Positions 21,579 to 33,517 of a stretch of 64,000 nucleotides of DNA are shown piece after piece. The position numbers and the translations under genes were made by a program. Below the pieces are notes generated by a model that was given only the letters and a program-made list of their open reading frames with translations, had not been told where the DNA came from and made no database searches. Origin of the DNA: Zingiber officinale (lineage: Eukaryota; Streptophyta; Magnoliopsida; Zingiberales; Zingiberaceae); NCBI RefSeq assembly GCF_018446385.1, contig NC_055991.1:115983794-116047793 (forward strand), written 5' to 3'. Position 1 is the first letter of the stretch. Every line of letters begins with the position of its first letter.

Positions 21579-24500
21579 TTAAATCTTCTGGTGCAGACTC
21601 GTGACCAGATCATGGGCGTCATCCAACAGCCTCCAAACATCTAGAGTCCCTGCCATGTTGTTGCACTCCCTCAGTATCTCATCCATGCTGTTGTACCTCT
21701 CGATGATCAGTTTCCGGCGCTGCAGAACACAGGCGGCGACTGTGTAGAGCAGCAAGTCGTCAGTCGGGGGAGCCCGCAGCTTGATCCTCCCCCGTGCAGA
21801 CTTCCTGATCCCTGACCGAATCGCTGCCTGGTCTGCCCACATTACCTCCCACAGACTCATTGTCTGCTCGAATGTCAGCTCCCTCCGGAACAGCACGAGC
21901 ACCATTCTGTACGCGAAGAAGCAATCTTGCGCCTGCAGTTTCTCCAAGTGTTTGTACAGGTGCAAGTCCTTGCACTTGATGATCTTTGAGATCGTGCTCA
22001 GCTGTTTCTGGATCCCAACCTCATCGAGCCTGAAATTGTGCCGGGCCTTCCTCATGAAACCCACGAAGCACCAGAAAGCTTCGTGATCTTCATCCATTAT
22101 GGTGAGGATTGGCGAGAGGAGGTCGCTCATGCCTTGGCAGTAGCCAATCTCTGGATCATAAACTGCGTATGCTTCGAGAACTGCAACCATGCGAGCAGCA
22201 TGGTAAATCATGCATGGGTCCAAGTGCTCATAATTTTTAAGACCGACCGATGCTGCAGATTGGAGTGCCTTCTCTTTAGTCACAGAAGTGAGATTCAGAG
22301 AATAAACCACCCAATCTGAGTTGGCTCGAATTGCATCTAAACGGATTATGCGCTGCCACGTTGCGAAGTCTTCAGATGTTCGATTATATTGAGTAAAATC
22401 CCCACGGAATGAAGGGATTCTAGTTAACTTGGGATCATGTTGCACAAACATTTCTGAGATTGATGATCCAAGCAAGCTTTCAGTTTCATCTTCATCCGAT
22501 GTAGAAGATTCTGTACCCCAAGGATAGTTATCAAACTGAACGATCTCAGCCTCGTCTTCTATTTCCTCTAAGTTACACAAGCTGAATAAATCACTTCCGT
22601 TGTGAACTGATTGATCTACTTTAAAGTTGTATAAGTTTCCTTCTGCAACATTGCGGGTCGCACTTGGATCATCTTGAGAATCATGAAACTCACAGTGCTC
22701 ATCAAAACAAGAGCTTGCTGAATTGCTGACTTCATTTATGGTGTCTAACCTATTTCCCTTGTGGCAGTGACTCAGAAGTTGGTGGCATTTTCTCCTTAAA
22801 GTTTCATACTTTTTCCTGCGAGGGAGAAAATTATTAGGAAACTAGGATTGTGAAACTCCAATCAAACAACTGGGGATTAAAGCAGATCATTGAACCGATT
22901 GATTAAGTGCTTATTTTATTGGCAAAACCCACATTCACCATTAAGCTTCTACTGAAGTATTAAAACCACAACTCACATGAGTTGGAAAATAAAGTGTTCT
23001 ACATATTCTTAACAATGAGATCAGTTTTGCAGTGTTACCAATGATGAATCAGAACAATGAACAAAACATGAGTTAACATTAAGCCACTATAATGTCTAGT
23101 ATCATTACCTTATCTGGACTCTGGTGACATTTCGTTCAGCGTGTGAGCTGTTGAGATCGTAACTGCAAAAAGAACAAAAATAACAATCAACTTATAACAC
23201 ATAAATGCAAAAAGGAGACACAATGCAGCAAAATATTTGATATTTTAAGAATAAATATGATTGTCCTCGCCATACATGAAAAATGTTGCAGCCCAACCCA
23301 ACTTAATAATAACATAATGAACAACGCTTAGGCAAGGTCCCTTGTCAATCTGGGGGAACAATGACTGAACCAAAATGACAACCATTCATCTGAATAATAA
23401 GAACAACTAGAATTAAAGGATTTTAAAATGCTAGTACAAATGAGACTGGAAAACTGAAACTCCTGTAAGCAGAAATATCATTATGTCCTTACTCCATGGC
23501 ATACAACCCTACTATGTGGCCCCTCAATCAGCAACAAGGAGATAGCATGTCTGAATTCAAGCTCACTGAGGCCTTCAACCAGCTAGTGTGCTTTGCTATG
23601 TCTCAGTTACATTCATAGCACACGGTCAAAGTGCCAAAAAAGTGATTAGGGAATAAGGAAAAATCTCTTTTCAGAGAGTATTCAAGCTTTGTGGTTGACA
23701 ACCCTTAATGCATTGATTTTCATGATTGTATATGTACGCAGGATTGACTACCACTTATTGCATTCCTTTTTCTTTCTACTACATCTAGGCAGGTTAGAAG
23801 TATTCATTTTTGTCTATAAATTCAATAAAAAACTGCATCTTGCTGCAACAGAAGTCAAATGACTAATTTATAACCAACGAATAATCCTGCCTCTGGCAAA
23901 CACTTGTTCATCATGACAAGATGAAATTTAGATCCTCCTGTTTCCACCAGCACCAATCAAGACTCAAAGATGCTAATCTCTCATAAACAGCTGAAAGGCC
24001 CATTAGCTATGGTAAGAGGGAAGCTAAGATCAGAAGAAGGCAAGCTATTCAGAAGTGAATTAGTCCTTCGTTGTTCCTCTCATGCTTAGATTAATATTCT
24101 CTTTCATTAGGTTATTTATGTGAACTATGGAGGATCAGAAGTCAGTTAGCGTGGTTCACAGAGATTTATGGTTAACTATTGGCTAACAACCAAGAGTATA
24201 CCATACAAAGAAGAGTATCACAACAGAACATAGCTATTATGTCAAAGACACATTACATTGTTTAGCTCCATAACACTTTAAAACATCATTCCTCAGTTTG
24301 TAAGTTTTATCTCAATGGATTGGATTCAAACTGCCCAACAAAGAAATAAAGAAAAGAATTGAAAATTGTACTTGTAGATCTGTATCATACTATCATTTTA
24401 GAGCTGCTTATGCAGTGACATGGACATGATGCACTGAGACACCTTGTTGCTTTCACTCATCAATTTCAATTTATGCTGAAGTTAATAATGATTTGATCAA

Positions 24501-26330
24501 ATTATTTTCACCAAATAGACAAATAAGAAGCAACATGTATTGATTTAAATCTCACATATTTCTTGTTATATGGGTATCTTAGATTAATATGGAAAAATAT
24601 TCTATATAAAGTTATTGATAGCTTAGGAGTTACGAAGATTAGATCATTCTATCATAGTAAGAGTTTTATTAGACCTAGAAAATACTTCAGGTGAAGAAAA
24701 TAATGAAATCTCAAGAATAAATACACTATGATTATGTACTAACAACTAAGTAAAAGGTCCATAAGTACACTTCAATAATTAAAGATTTGAGACAGATAGA
24801 GACTTACACTCCAAGTAGAAAAGGCCATACTTCGGCCCTGATAATTGGGTCAACTCCCTAGCAAAATAAGTATTAGAATTAAATATAGGTAGGTATAATA
24901 TTTAAATAATTAATTAAAGGGGAGTGTGCTGCATTTGCATAGTGAATTGAAATTTATAGTATTTGAGACATAAAACTTACCCCACTCCTAACTTTTTCAA
25001 TAAATTTGATTCCTCCATCATGAAACTTCCCTTCTGATGAAAATAGCATGTGCCATCGTCGATGTGAAAGTGCATGTTTTCTTTTCCTCCTAGACCATGG
25101 TGATCTCAAGCTACCTCTGCATGTAATTGACAATGGCATCAGCAACAAGAGAGAGAGAGAGAGAGAGAGAGCCTATTACTAGGTAACTAGGTGACTGGGA
25201 AATGATGAAAAATCTTCTTCTATGAATATATGAGCACTGGCTACAGAAATTAACAGTTCAAATTCTATTATGAAATTTATCAGTCTAATGTCCAAATTTA
25301 TTGATGAAATCATGACAAAAGTAGATAATTTATCATATCGAACTAGAAGGTAGTAGATTTTGAATTGTCAGTGGGAAGGCATCAAATTGTTAAAGGTAAC
25401 CTCCATGAAGATCACTCAAATAACAAATGAAGAATTTGAGTTGAGACATAGTAATAACAACGGACATCAAATTGATCAATCTGTGAAATCATCAAAATCT
25501 AAATTCTGTAAAAGAATGTTCACAATTACTAGGTTCATCAATATCAGGCTTATAAGCTATGTAGCAGTTTAACTTAAAGTAAGGAAGTTCTTATCAATCT
25601 ATCTCTCGACGTCAGTCAGATGTCAGATTAGAAAATAAATTGGATGTAAAATAAAAAGACAAACTCATTCTACACCTTGCAATCCTGCCTAAAAATCTTC
25701 TCTTCTTGGAGACTTCTATGAGGCCCCAACACCCGGGCACCATGTAATGAAACAAGAGGGGCAACGATTTTTGAAATTGAACAATCAATATGAACTTGAT
25801 GTTCGTTGAGAGCAAAAAATTACTCATTTAACAAATGGGGCAGTGTAGGAAATGGGAATGAGAAGGAACCTTCATATCAAATTAACAATCTTTAGATCAA
25901 AACTATGAAGCCCCCCAAAAACTCGTTGAAACTAAGATCATTAAGCAAAAACAAAAAGACCTTTTTTGTAAATTAAGATGGAAATATACTGAGAAACAAA
26001 GAGAAGAAAAAAAAAAGATTTGAATTAGCAACAGATGAATCCCTTCCCTTTCATGCTTTAATTAATGAAGCTATGAATTAAAAACTTGAAAAGAAATCTC
26101 CTCTCCGAGATGCGATGTAGTGTAGAGCAAATAAAGAAAATTCTTACCTAATATAGCTAGGAACTCAACAGAAAACACTTTCCTTCCATGAAGGGGGAAA
26201 AACTAGAGATTTTGATAACTCACCGATCGGGGACAGTGGCAGAAGCAACGATGAGAAGTGACCGCAGATGGATCCAGGACGACGCCAAGGGAAGCGACGA
26301 GGACGAAGGCGAATGCCTCAATCCTTTCAT
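21579..26330 (-). CDS. TBC-domain Rab GTPase-activating protein, 5 exons, 527 aa
   Basis: Minus-strand exons, 5' to 3': 26330-26224, 25116-24981, 24857-24808, 23162-23109 and 22815-21579. They join in frame with GT-AG borders to 1584 bases. The start at 26330 (MKGLRHSPSSSSLPL) is preferred because it gives the Ser-rich N terminus, a short hydrophobic stretch and then SPWSRRKRKHAL, an order I associate with this plant RabGAP group. The TBC domain starts near GGVDPIIRAEVWPFLLGVYD, is split by an acidic insert of about 120 residues (ESSTSDEDETESLL), and has the arginine finger in IIRLDAIR (about R279) and the glutamine finger in YCQGMSDL (about Q343). Such proteins speed GTP hydrolysis by Rab GTPases in membrane traffic. 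The specific Rab is unknown. Introns of 107-1645 bp are AT-rich and hold no insertions I recognise. Confidence 0.93.
25148..25171. repeat. (GA)n microsatellite
   Basis: About 12 GA dinucleotides inside the first intron of the TBC gene. Confidence 0.95.
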
Positions 26331-26730
26331 CTATTAGCTATCCCCTCCCAGTTACTTTCCCTTCTACCCCCCAACCGCCTACGAAACCAAAGACGACGAG
26401 ATTCCTCCCCCCCCTATTCGTCGTTCATCTCATCTCGGCTACTCAAGAAAACAAAATTCAGAGGAGAGAGGACGGCCGAGGCCGTCACGCTCGCTGAGGC
26501 TCCGGCATCCGGCCGCCGGAAAAAAGAGGAACAGATCCTCGCCGCCGAAGCCGACCGGAGGCTCCTCCGTCCCTCCACCCTCGCTGGCTGGTGGCAGATC
26601 GCGATCCGGCGCCGGAGTTTCGGTACTGAGGAAAAGGTATCGGCGATCGAGTCGACACGATTTTTGGCAGCACGCGTGACCGAAAGGGGATAGAAGAAGT
26701 GGATGGTGGGTTTTATTAACTTGGGTCGAA
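26331..26730 (-). promoter_or_regulatory. GC-rich 5' leader and promoter region of the TBC gene
   Basis: The 400 bases upstream of the start codon are GC-rich compared with the AT-rich surroundings on both sides, and transcription towards the TBC gene is expected to start here. Open frames on either strand at 26268-26734 are Arg- and Ser-rich and look like chance frames of this composition. No TATA box is obvious. Confidence 0.45.
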
Positions 26731-29400
26731 GCAAACCTTCTCCAAAAGCATTTATTTATAGTTTAAATTTTTTTATTAATTTTTTTTTAAAAAATCTCTA
26801 TCGCCGTATAATCGAAAATACAAAAAGAAAAAAATATATATGCTAATAAAATTCCCTCAGTCTCCCTTTTTTTTAGTTCAAGTATTCTTCTTATTTTTTT
26901 TAATTCAAAATGTCCCGACAAAATTACTAACTTTTTTTAAAAATAATTTTATAACTAAAATACCGCGGTCTGCTATAAAATACCTACTTTATTCTTCTAA
27001 ATTATTACTTAAAATACGTTAATATTTTTAATGCTGATCAATTTTTTTAAAAAAAATAAAATTAATAAAATATTGAGGAATATTTCCATATTTTACTTAA
27101 CTATTATTTCATAATTCTCAAGAAATTAGTATATAGGTTGATAAAATGTCATAAATGTGAAAAGAGGAAAAAAGTTTAGGAGTTAATTAATAAAAAAAAG
27201 ATATTTGTTTTATTAATCAAATTTTTGGGAACACAATCGTATAATGATAAGTCATTGTTTTTAAAATAATTATAATAATAATTTAATAAATAAATAAATA
27301 AATATATTTGAATCCCTTAATCATTATGATTTTTTTTTTAATTTGCTTTAATCATAAATGTTGACTAGCATCATAGTCCTCTTCACCGTCATCCCGCCAC
27401 CACCATCCTTCACTTGTGACAAAAATTAAATATTTATTTATTTAATTTTAAGGAAATAATTATAATAATTAAGTTTATCTGATATCTTCCACAATCCATT
27501 TTCAAATTATACGAAGAAAAATAAATTATATGAATAGTCTTTAAATTATATGAAAGAGGTAATTAAATTATGGGATCAATTTATAGTCGATCGCTAAGTG
27601 ATTAAATGATGAGAGAGATTTTTTTATACCTCCGTTAGAAATTGATCTTTTATTTTATTATAGTAAAATTATCATCTTCTAATTAATTAAGTATCCGCGG
27701 AGATCTTTCTTTTTAAAAACAAAATCTTAAAGTTGGTAGAATTGTACTTAATTGAGATATATATGTCACAATATTTTTTTTTATGTATTTGATAATTTCG
27801 TTAGAATTTGAACGTGTATAATAATATATCGAAGTAACTATATGTTTAACTAATCATACAACAATCAATTTGTTTGGTCTAGTCGGATGAGGTGAGTGAA
27901 CTATATTCAAAGGGATTTTTAACACTATTAATGTATTAAAATATTAGTTTAATTTAGTTGCAATAGAAGAATTAGATTTTCCATGAAAATAATGCATTCG
28001 TAACTTTTCTTATGAGATATCACTATCACCTTGATATTTATTTTGTTTTTCTATATTTTACACGATATTTTATAGCTAAAATGAATGTATGGTCCGATCA
28101 ACCCACTCTATCACTAGTGTCACCACTCACTACTAATCCAATAGCATACCACTTGACTAGTTAATTATTTAGCGTGGATCTAACTTTCGTACTAATTTAA
28201 CTTATTTAATCTTGAAAGGATAAAGATAAACTCTTAAAAACAATTTAAAATTTTCCACCATTAGAGACAAGTGTGAATTAATAATTGAGAAGAATGAAGG
28301 ATCTCTAAACAATTTGAAAGTCAATTCGTGATGCAAATCTAGTGCCAAATATTTTTTTCCATAGTAAAAGATGAAGTCATCATCTTAACGATCTTTTAAG
28401 AATGATGTTATATATTTTAGAAGGGAGTAAATTACAAAAATTTATTTAATCTTAATCGAATAATCTTCCTAAGCAAGGAATACAAGATAACTTGAAATAG
28501 TATTTATACATTAAAAAATCGAACCATATCTCCGATGACAAGTCCGAACCGAATAAGTCTAATATTCTTCTCTCAATCAATATCCATATCGACCATTCAA
28601 GGAGGACTAGATTTATTGATTGTTATTGGAATTGAAGGGACGTCGCTATTTGAGTCCATGTGCATTTGGTTGGCCTTCACATGAGGCACATAAAGGAGGT
28701 GGCGTGATGCGTGAGGGAAGTGGTAAAAAACAGGAAGGAATACTTTATCAAACTTTACGCCGTCAATTTGTTGGGAAACTATCAATGCAATATGGTTGGA
28801 CTCAATTGAGTTGTTTTGATTGTTAGTAATACGTTTTAAGTTAAGGTATATATATTTTTAATCCAATTAATCTTGGGAGGACAGTACTCTAAGCCCACGA
28901 CCCACAGACTGACCAATGATTTTATATTTTGGTATATACATCAAGTGTGCTGATAAAAATGATAAATAAAACTTAACATAGAGTCCACGTGACATCTTGT
29001 AGAGTATTCTGATGCCTAAGCCAAAGCTGTCTACTTCGTAATCTCTTGAGTCGTACGTCGATTTGCCAAGTTGAACCGGTCTGACTTCCCGATTGGTCGA
29101 GTGCCAAGTCAGTTTGATCTTGCCGACTCGTTGAACCCTCCAACTTGTCGAGCACTCTTCTCGACCTCTTTGACTTTCCAAACTTCTTGCATGCGAAGGG
29201 ACATGGCAAGCGAAGAAACACAGCAGTAATCACAACACCCTTTAATGTGATGTTTCCTTTGGATTGAAGGCGGACAGGACAATATTGTATAATTATGAAA
29301 ATATGTAAATTTCATCGTAAAGAATAATGGTACAGAGCTCCCATTAATCTCGCCCGGATACCATGGAAAGGAGTTGCCTAAATTCTAAAGTTTCTAATTC
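26731..29400. other. AT-rich intergenic region
   Basis: No supported gene. 26731-28600 is low-complexity AT-rich sequence. 28620-28830 and 28970-29230 have open frames without recognisable motifs. 28890-29310 has balanced composition and may be an old repeat, but I find no termini. Confidence 0.5.
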
Positions 29401-29415
29401 TTTTGATTACTTTAT

Positions 29416-29420
<5 letters not shown>

Positions 29421-29453
<33 letters not shown>

Positions 29454-30486
29454 TTTGTTCCGCTGCGGAACAAACCTTGCGGACCGCGTGCGGACCGCTG
29501 ACGTGGCAGCTGCCACGTCATAAGTGAGAAGGAAGGTTTCTAAACATCTCTTCCGCAGCCCTAACGCGTCTCGACGTCTCCGCGTGCCTTCTTCTCGCGT
29601 CCGCCGCCAGGGGTTCTGCTTTCTTCCGCTGCCCTTCTTCTCGCGTCCGCCGCCAGGGGCTCCTTCCTTCTCGCGTCGTTCGCCAGGAGCAGATCTGACG
29701 CCTCCCGCCGACCTCAGCTTCCTCCTTCTCGCGTCGGACGCCACCAGCCCTCGGCGGCCCCCCTCCCCCCTCGCAAGCTCTGCTCGCGGCCCCCCTCCCC
29801 CCTCGCAAGCTCTGCTCCTCACTAGGGTTTCTCTTGTATAATTTCGGCGTGTCGGAAACAACTAGCCCTAAAGATTCGAGCCAATATAACGCAAATCCGG
29901 GATCGATCACTCCCTTTACTAGAACAGTAGCACTGGGTTGGATTCAAAGCTATCCCTCACTTCATCACATTGCTGAGATCCCGTCTTCTCTTCTATTCTG
30001 CCATCGATTTGAGATTTGGAGGTATCCTTCTTACTTCTGCACCCTCCTTACATTCTCTTATTTTGTTGTTGACTTTTGGTTCCTGCTATCGCTTCCCTAT
30101 CTTTGTTTATTCCTCGGTTAGGTAATTTTTTCACTTGCGTTCCAGGACTTGTCCATGCAAATTTAGTTTGATCTATAAAATTATTGTTTTTAGTCCTCTG
30201 GTATATTTTTGCAACTTAATCTTTCCTTAGGTTTCATGGAACTAGATTTGCAAATGATTTCTCATCCAGGGCTAAATTGTTGGCCGATTCATACAACGGA
30301 CCTCCCGTTTAATAATGTTTTTTGAGAAGTGCACTGATAGAAGAATTTAGTACAGATTCTGTTTTACTAGACTTGCAGTTTCTATTGCAGTTTTTAACAC
30401 TTATGCAAATTGTTATTGTTTAGATTAATTTTGTTAAATTTTACTGTTTAGGTTGTTAGTTTCTTTTAACACTTATGCAAAATGTT
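29421..30486 (+). repeat. Left terminal inverted repeat of the MULE
   Basis: It reads (AT)n(GA)n then GATTTGTTCCGCTGCGG and matches the reverse complement of 35977-37010 almost base for base, down to AACACTTATGCAAAATGTT at the inner edge. It has an extra tandem copy of a 32-bp GC-rich segment (29754-29785 and 29786-29817) that is single in the right arm. Open frames of Arg-, Pro- and Ser-rich composition here (29412-29910) are by-products of GC content. Confidence 0.93.
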
Positions 30487-30652
30487 ATTGGTCTTCGAAG
30501 TAACAGCAGCAGTTTGTATAAGTAACAACAGAGTAATTTGGTCTTCGAAGTTTATATGGAACTTGTCGTTTCTATTGCAGTTTTAAATACTTATGCAAAA
30601 TTTTATTGTTTAGCTTACTTTTGTTAAATTTTATTGTTTAGGTTGTTATTGA

Positions 30653-31021
30653 ATGGCATCATCAAGTAATAGCAGCATCAACCATATCAAATATGAAACT
30701 GTACGATGCAAGGACTGCGGATTAACAGCATTTGTGCTAGTGTCTAGATCCATCAAGAACCCAGGAAGACTATATTATGGATGTAGGCAGCATGGATGGT
30801 TAAAGTGGGTGAGGTCCGATACTGGACTAAATGTAGACACCAATGATATATATTATAGGATGCTGCCAAGAGTGGAGCCAAGAGTAGGAAGTGAGCATGT
30901 TGCTTATCCTGACCATAATATGAGAAATTGGAATGTACCATTTATGGTCTGGATATTAGTGATAGTGAACTTAATTCTTTTAGCTATATATTTGTTTTGT
31001 TTGTTGGTTGATCTAGTATAG
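30653..31021 (+). CDS. GRF-type zinc finger protein with C-terminal membrane segment, 122 aa
   Basis: A single-exon frame begins 167 bp inside the left arm, which probably supplies its promoter and 5' leader. Residues 16-51 fit a GRF zinc finger: VRCKDCG (C19, C22), then KNPGRLYYGC (C44) and WLKW. GRF fingers bind nucleic acid in several DNA-processing enzymes. Residues 94-120 (VPFMVWILVIVNLILLAIYL) are a strong single transmembrane helix close to the C terminus. Small GRF plus membrane-helix proteins are common in plant genomes as uncharacterised proteins. Its place opposite the transposase matches mudrB of MuDR, but there is no sequence resemblance to mudrB that I can see, so a helper role is inference. 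Confidence 0.75.
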   Translation: MASSSNSSINHIKYETVRCKDCGLTAFVLVSRSIKNPGRLYYGCRQHGWLKWVRSDTGLNVDTNDIYYRMLPRVEPRVGSEHVAYPDHNMRNWNVPFMVWILVIVNLILLAIYLFCLLVDLV

Positions 31022-33517
31022 TAGTACTATTGTTGTAATGTGACAAGGAAATTAGATGGGAAATTAAAAACATGTACTTGTATTTTGTTTAGATTTTGTA
31101 AGTTGTAATGGATCAATTTTGAGTAGCTCTATACATATTTAGTTTTATGAATTGTTGTACTCTGTCTTTGATGTCTACCCTTTTCCCACTATACATATTT
31201 AGTTATGAATTGCTCTATACATATTTAGCTCTAAATAATTCTAATAACTGTATGTATTTCATTAAAAAAATCTTGATAGTAAATTTAGAAATATAGATTT
31301 ATCCTACAAGTGTATTATGATAAATTTTTAGAACTCTCCAAGTGTAATACAATCTAGCTGAGCTTCATTGTCAGCTCATCTGTTGGAGTTCTAATAGAGT
31401 TCTAATTGATTTTGTTTCACATGGTATAGAATTAAATTTGAATCAGAACCAATTAAACCTGAAGTTTCAATTTTTTGTATAGAAGTACGCTTTCCTGTTT
31501 AAGATGTTGGTAGTTTTCCTTCATATATTCTGATATGTTTACAAGTTAAATAGATAAAAATTGATATATAGGATGATGCAATCATATTGCATTCATCAAT
31601 ATTTGCTGTTTTAAGATTATTTTTCTCAACCCAGGCGATGAATTGGTAGGTAGTTTTTCTACCCGGAAATGATTCTGTCATTTCTTATTTTTGAATCTTA
31701 TGTAGGAGTCTGGTTGAATAAGGATGTGCAATGCAATAACTTTAATCAACTATCGGATTTTTCATTTAACCTTTTCATTATCATTGTTGGGAATTATGGT
31801 GCATACACTGTGAGTTTCTATTTTCTTCATGTTGATTATGATAATTATCATCGTAGAAGTTTATTGTCTTTTTTCTAATGGCAGTTAGCAATGTACATCT
31901 TAATCGGTGTCATACTGATTCATTATTTTTCAAAAGTTGTTTTCTAGTTCTAGTCTTGGCTCTAATATTTTCATGCTGAAGTACCTTAACTGCGACATTT
32001 CAGAATTTTAACTCAGAAGTGTTAGTGTTTAGCACTCCGGCTGTACAAAATCTTATGAGTTATAAAAAATTTTATTTAGGTGATACGCAACAATAACACA
32101 ATAAATGTCATATCTTCAAAATATTTCACAATAAATAGTCATTAGAAGAGAAAAGTAAGATAATAGTTTAAGATATCAGATAATACAAGAATTAAGAATA
32201 CAGATCCTGCGCGGTTTGAAAAAGCAACAGAAAATAAACTTCTAGTTCACTCCCATTGCAAACTCAATTACCAAACTGCTATCTTCTGTGGCTCTTACAC
32301 AAAATTACATTTGGGAAAACTTTTTCAAGCACTTGAACACCATGCTGTGAATTCCAACCAAGATATCCACGCAGCAAAATATCAACCTAATTGGATAAAC
32401 AAATTAAACAGTATAAGAGGTAAAATGATATTGAGTTAGCAATGTAGATAGAAGAGAGGAAGGTAAAAATGATGCAACAGAATATATTGAAACACACTCT
32501 TTAACTAAAAGAAGCCAATTACCAATTGTAATACATGATACCATATATTGCCATTGAGTTTTTGTTTATGAAATACTTGTCAGAAAAAACAACAGTAGAG
32601 TTATGGGGTCTACAAGTTTATGGCATTTCATTATTTCTTGCTCAGGAGGATTCAAAAAACAAAAAACTTGCACTGTCCCGTGGCATATAATAGTTTATCA
32701 TTGATGGTACTCAAGCTAAACAGAAGAGTGCCAATTCAAGATCATTTGTCCTCCGCATCAAAAGTTATAACACACATAAGCAAATACATTATTCCTTTGC
32801 TTTACACGAATGGTGCACTAGAATGTCCAATGAATATAAAAGAATAAAACTCTCTTGTACAATTTAGTTATGGTATTTGAAGTAAGCAATGCAGATAGAA
32901 GAGGGGAAGGTAAAAATGAGGCAACAGAATATATACCTTCATTAAGTGTAACCTGAGATCACTTGGGCCGAACTTCTTCCCCAAATAAAAACCATAAACA
33001 TGAGTTGCAGATAACTGTTTCCAATGAACAAGACACTAAAAAGTCAATCTCAATAATAAGCCAATCAAATAACAACACTAAACATAATGACAACAATAGT
33101 TGCACTAAACCAACCAAACATAATGACACTAAACATGACTGGCACATGAAACCAACATTTCCACCAAATAATAATAAGCATACCATACGAAGAGATGCAC
33201 TAAACCAATCAAACATACAAGTAAAGGAAAAAGATGAATACCAACCATAGATAATTACATGCATCCTAACGCATGTTGTTAGAACCTGTAACAATAAAAA
33301 TAATTATTAATTTTATTTTGTTAATGAACCACTATAATTTAATATATTAAAACTTTGATAGTACCAGCTATAGATGTCAAATCTAGTTCATATGTGTCGT
33401 CAACACTGTTATGATAATTATCTTGAGTTGACCTGATAATTAACACATTGTCATATATAGAAAATGTAATAAAAAAAATATGTCCTTGCAAGTAAAATTA
33501 GCAAAATTAATCCACAC

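Noticed and set aside
25612..25827. Minus-strand open frame (MSNFLLSTNIKF...) as the first exon of the TBC gene
   Set aside because: It ends at a splice-like AG/GT in a compatible phase, but the frame at 26224-26330 joins equally well and gives the Ser-rich N terminus expected for this RabGAP group. The 25.7-kb piece lies in the intron and is AT-rich.
26268..26734. Open frames of 60-140 codons on both strands upstream of the TBC gene
   Set aside because: Chance frames in the GC-rich leader and promoter, apart from the short true first exon at 26224-26330.
29412..29910. Arg/Pro/Ser-rich open frames on both strands of the left MULE arm, mirrored at 36603-37056
   Set aside because: They are in overlapping frames of a GC-rich inverted repeat, occur in both arms by symmetry and have no motif.
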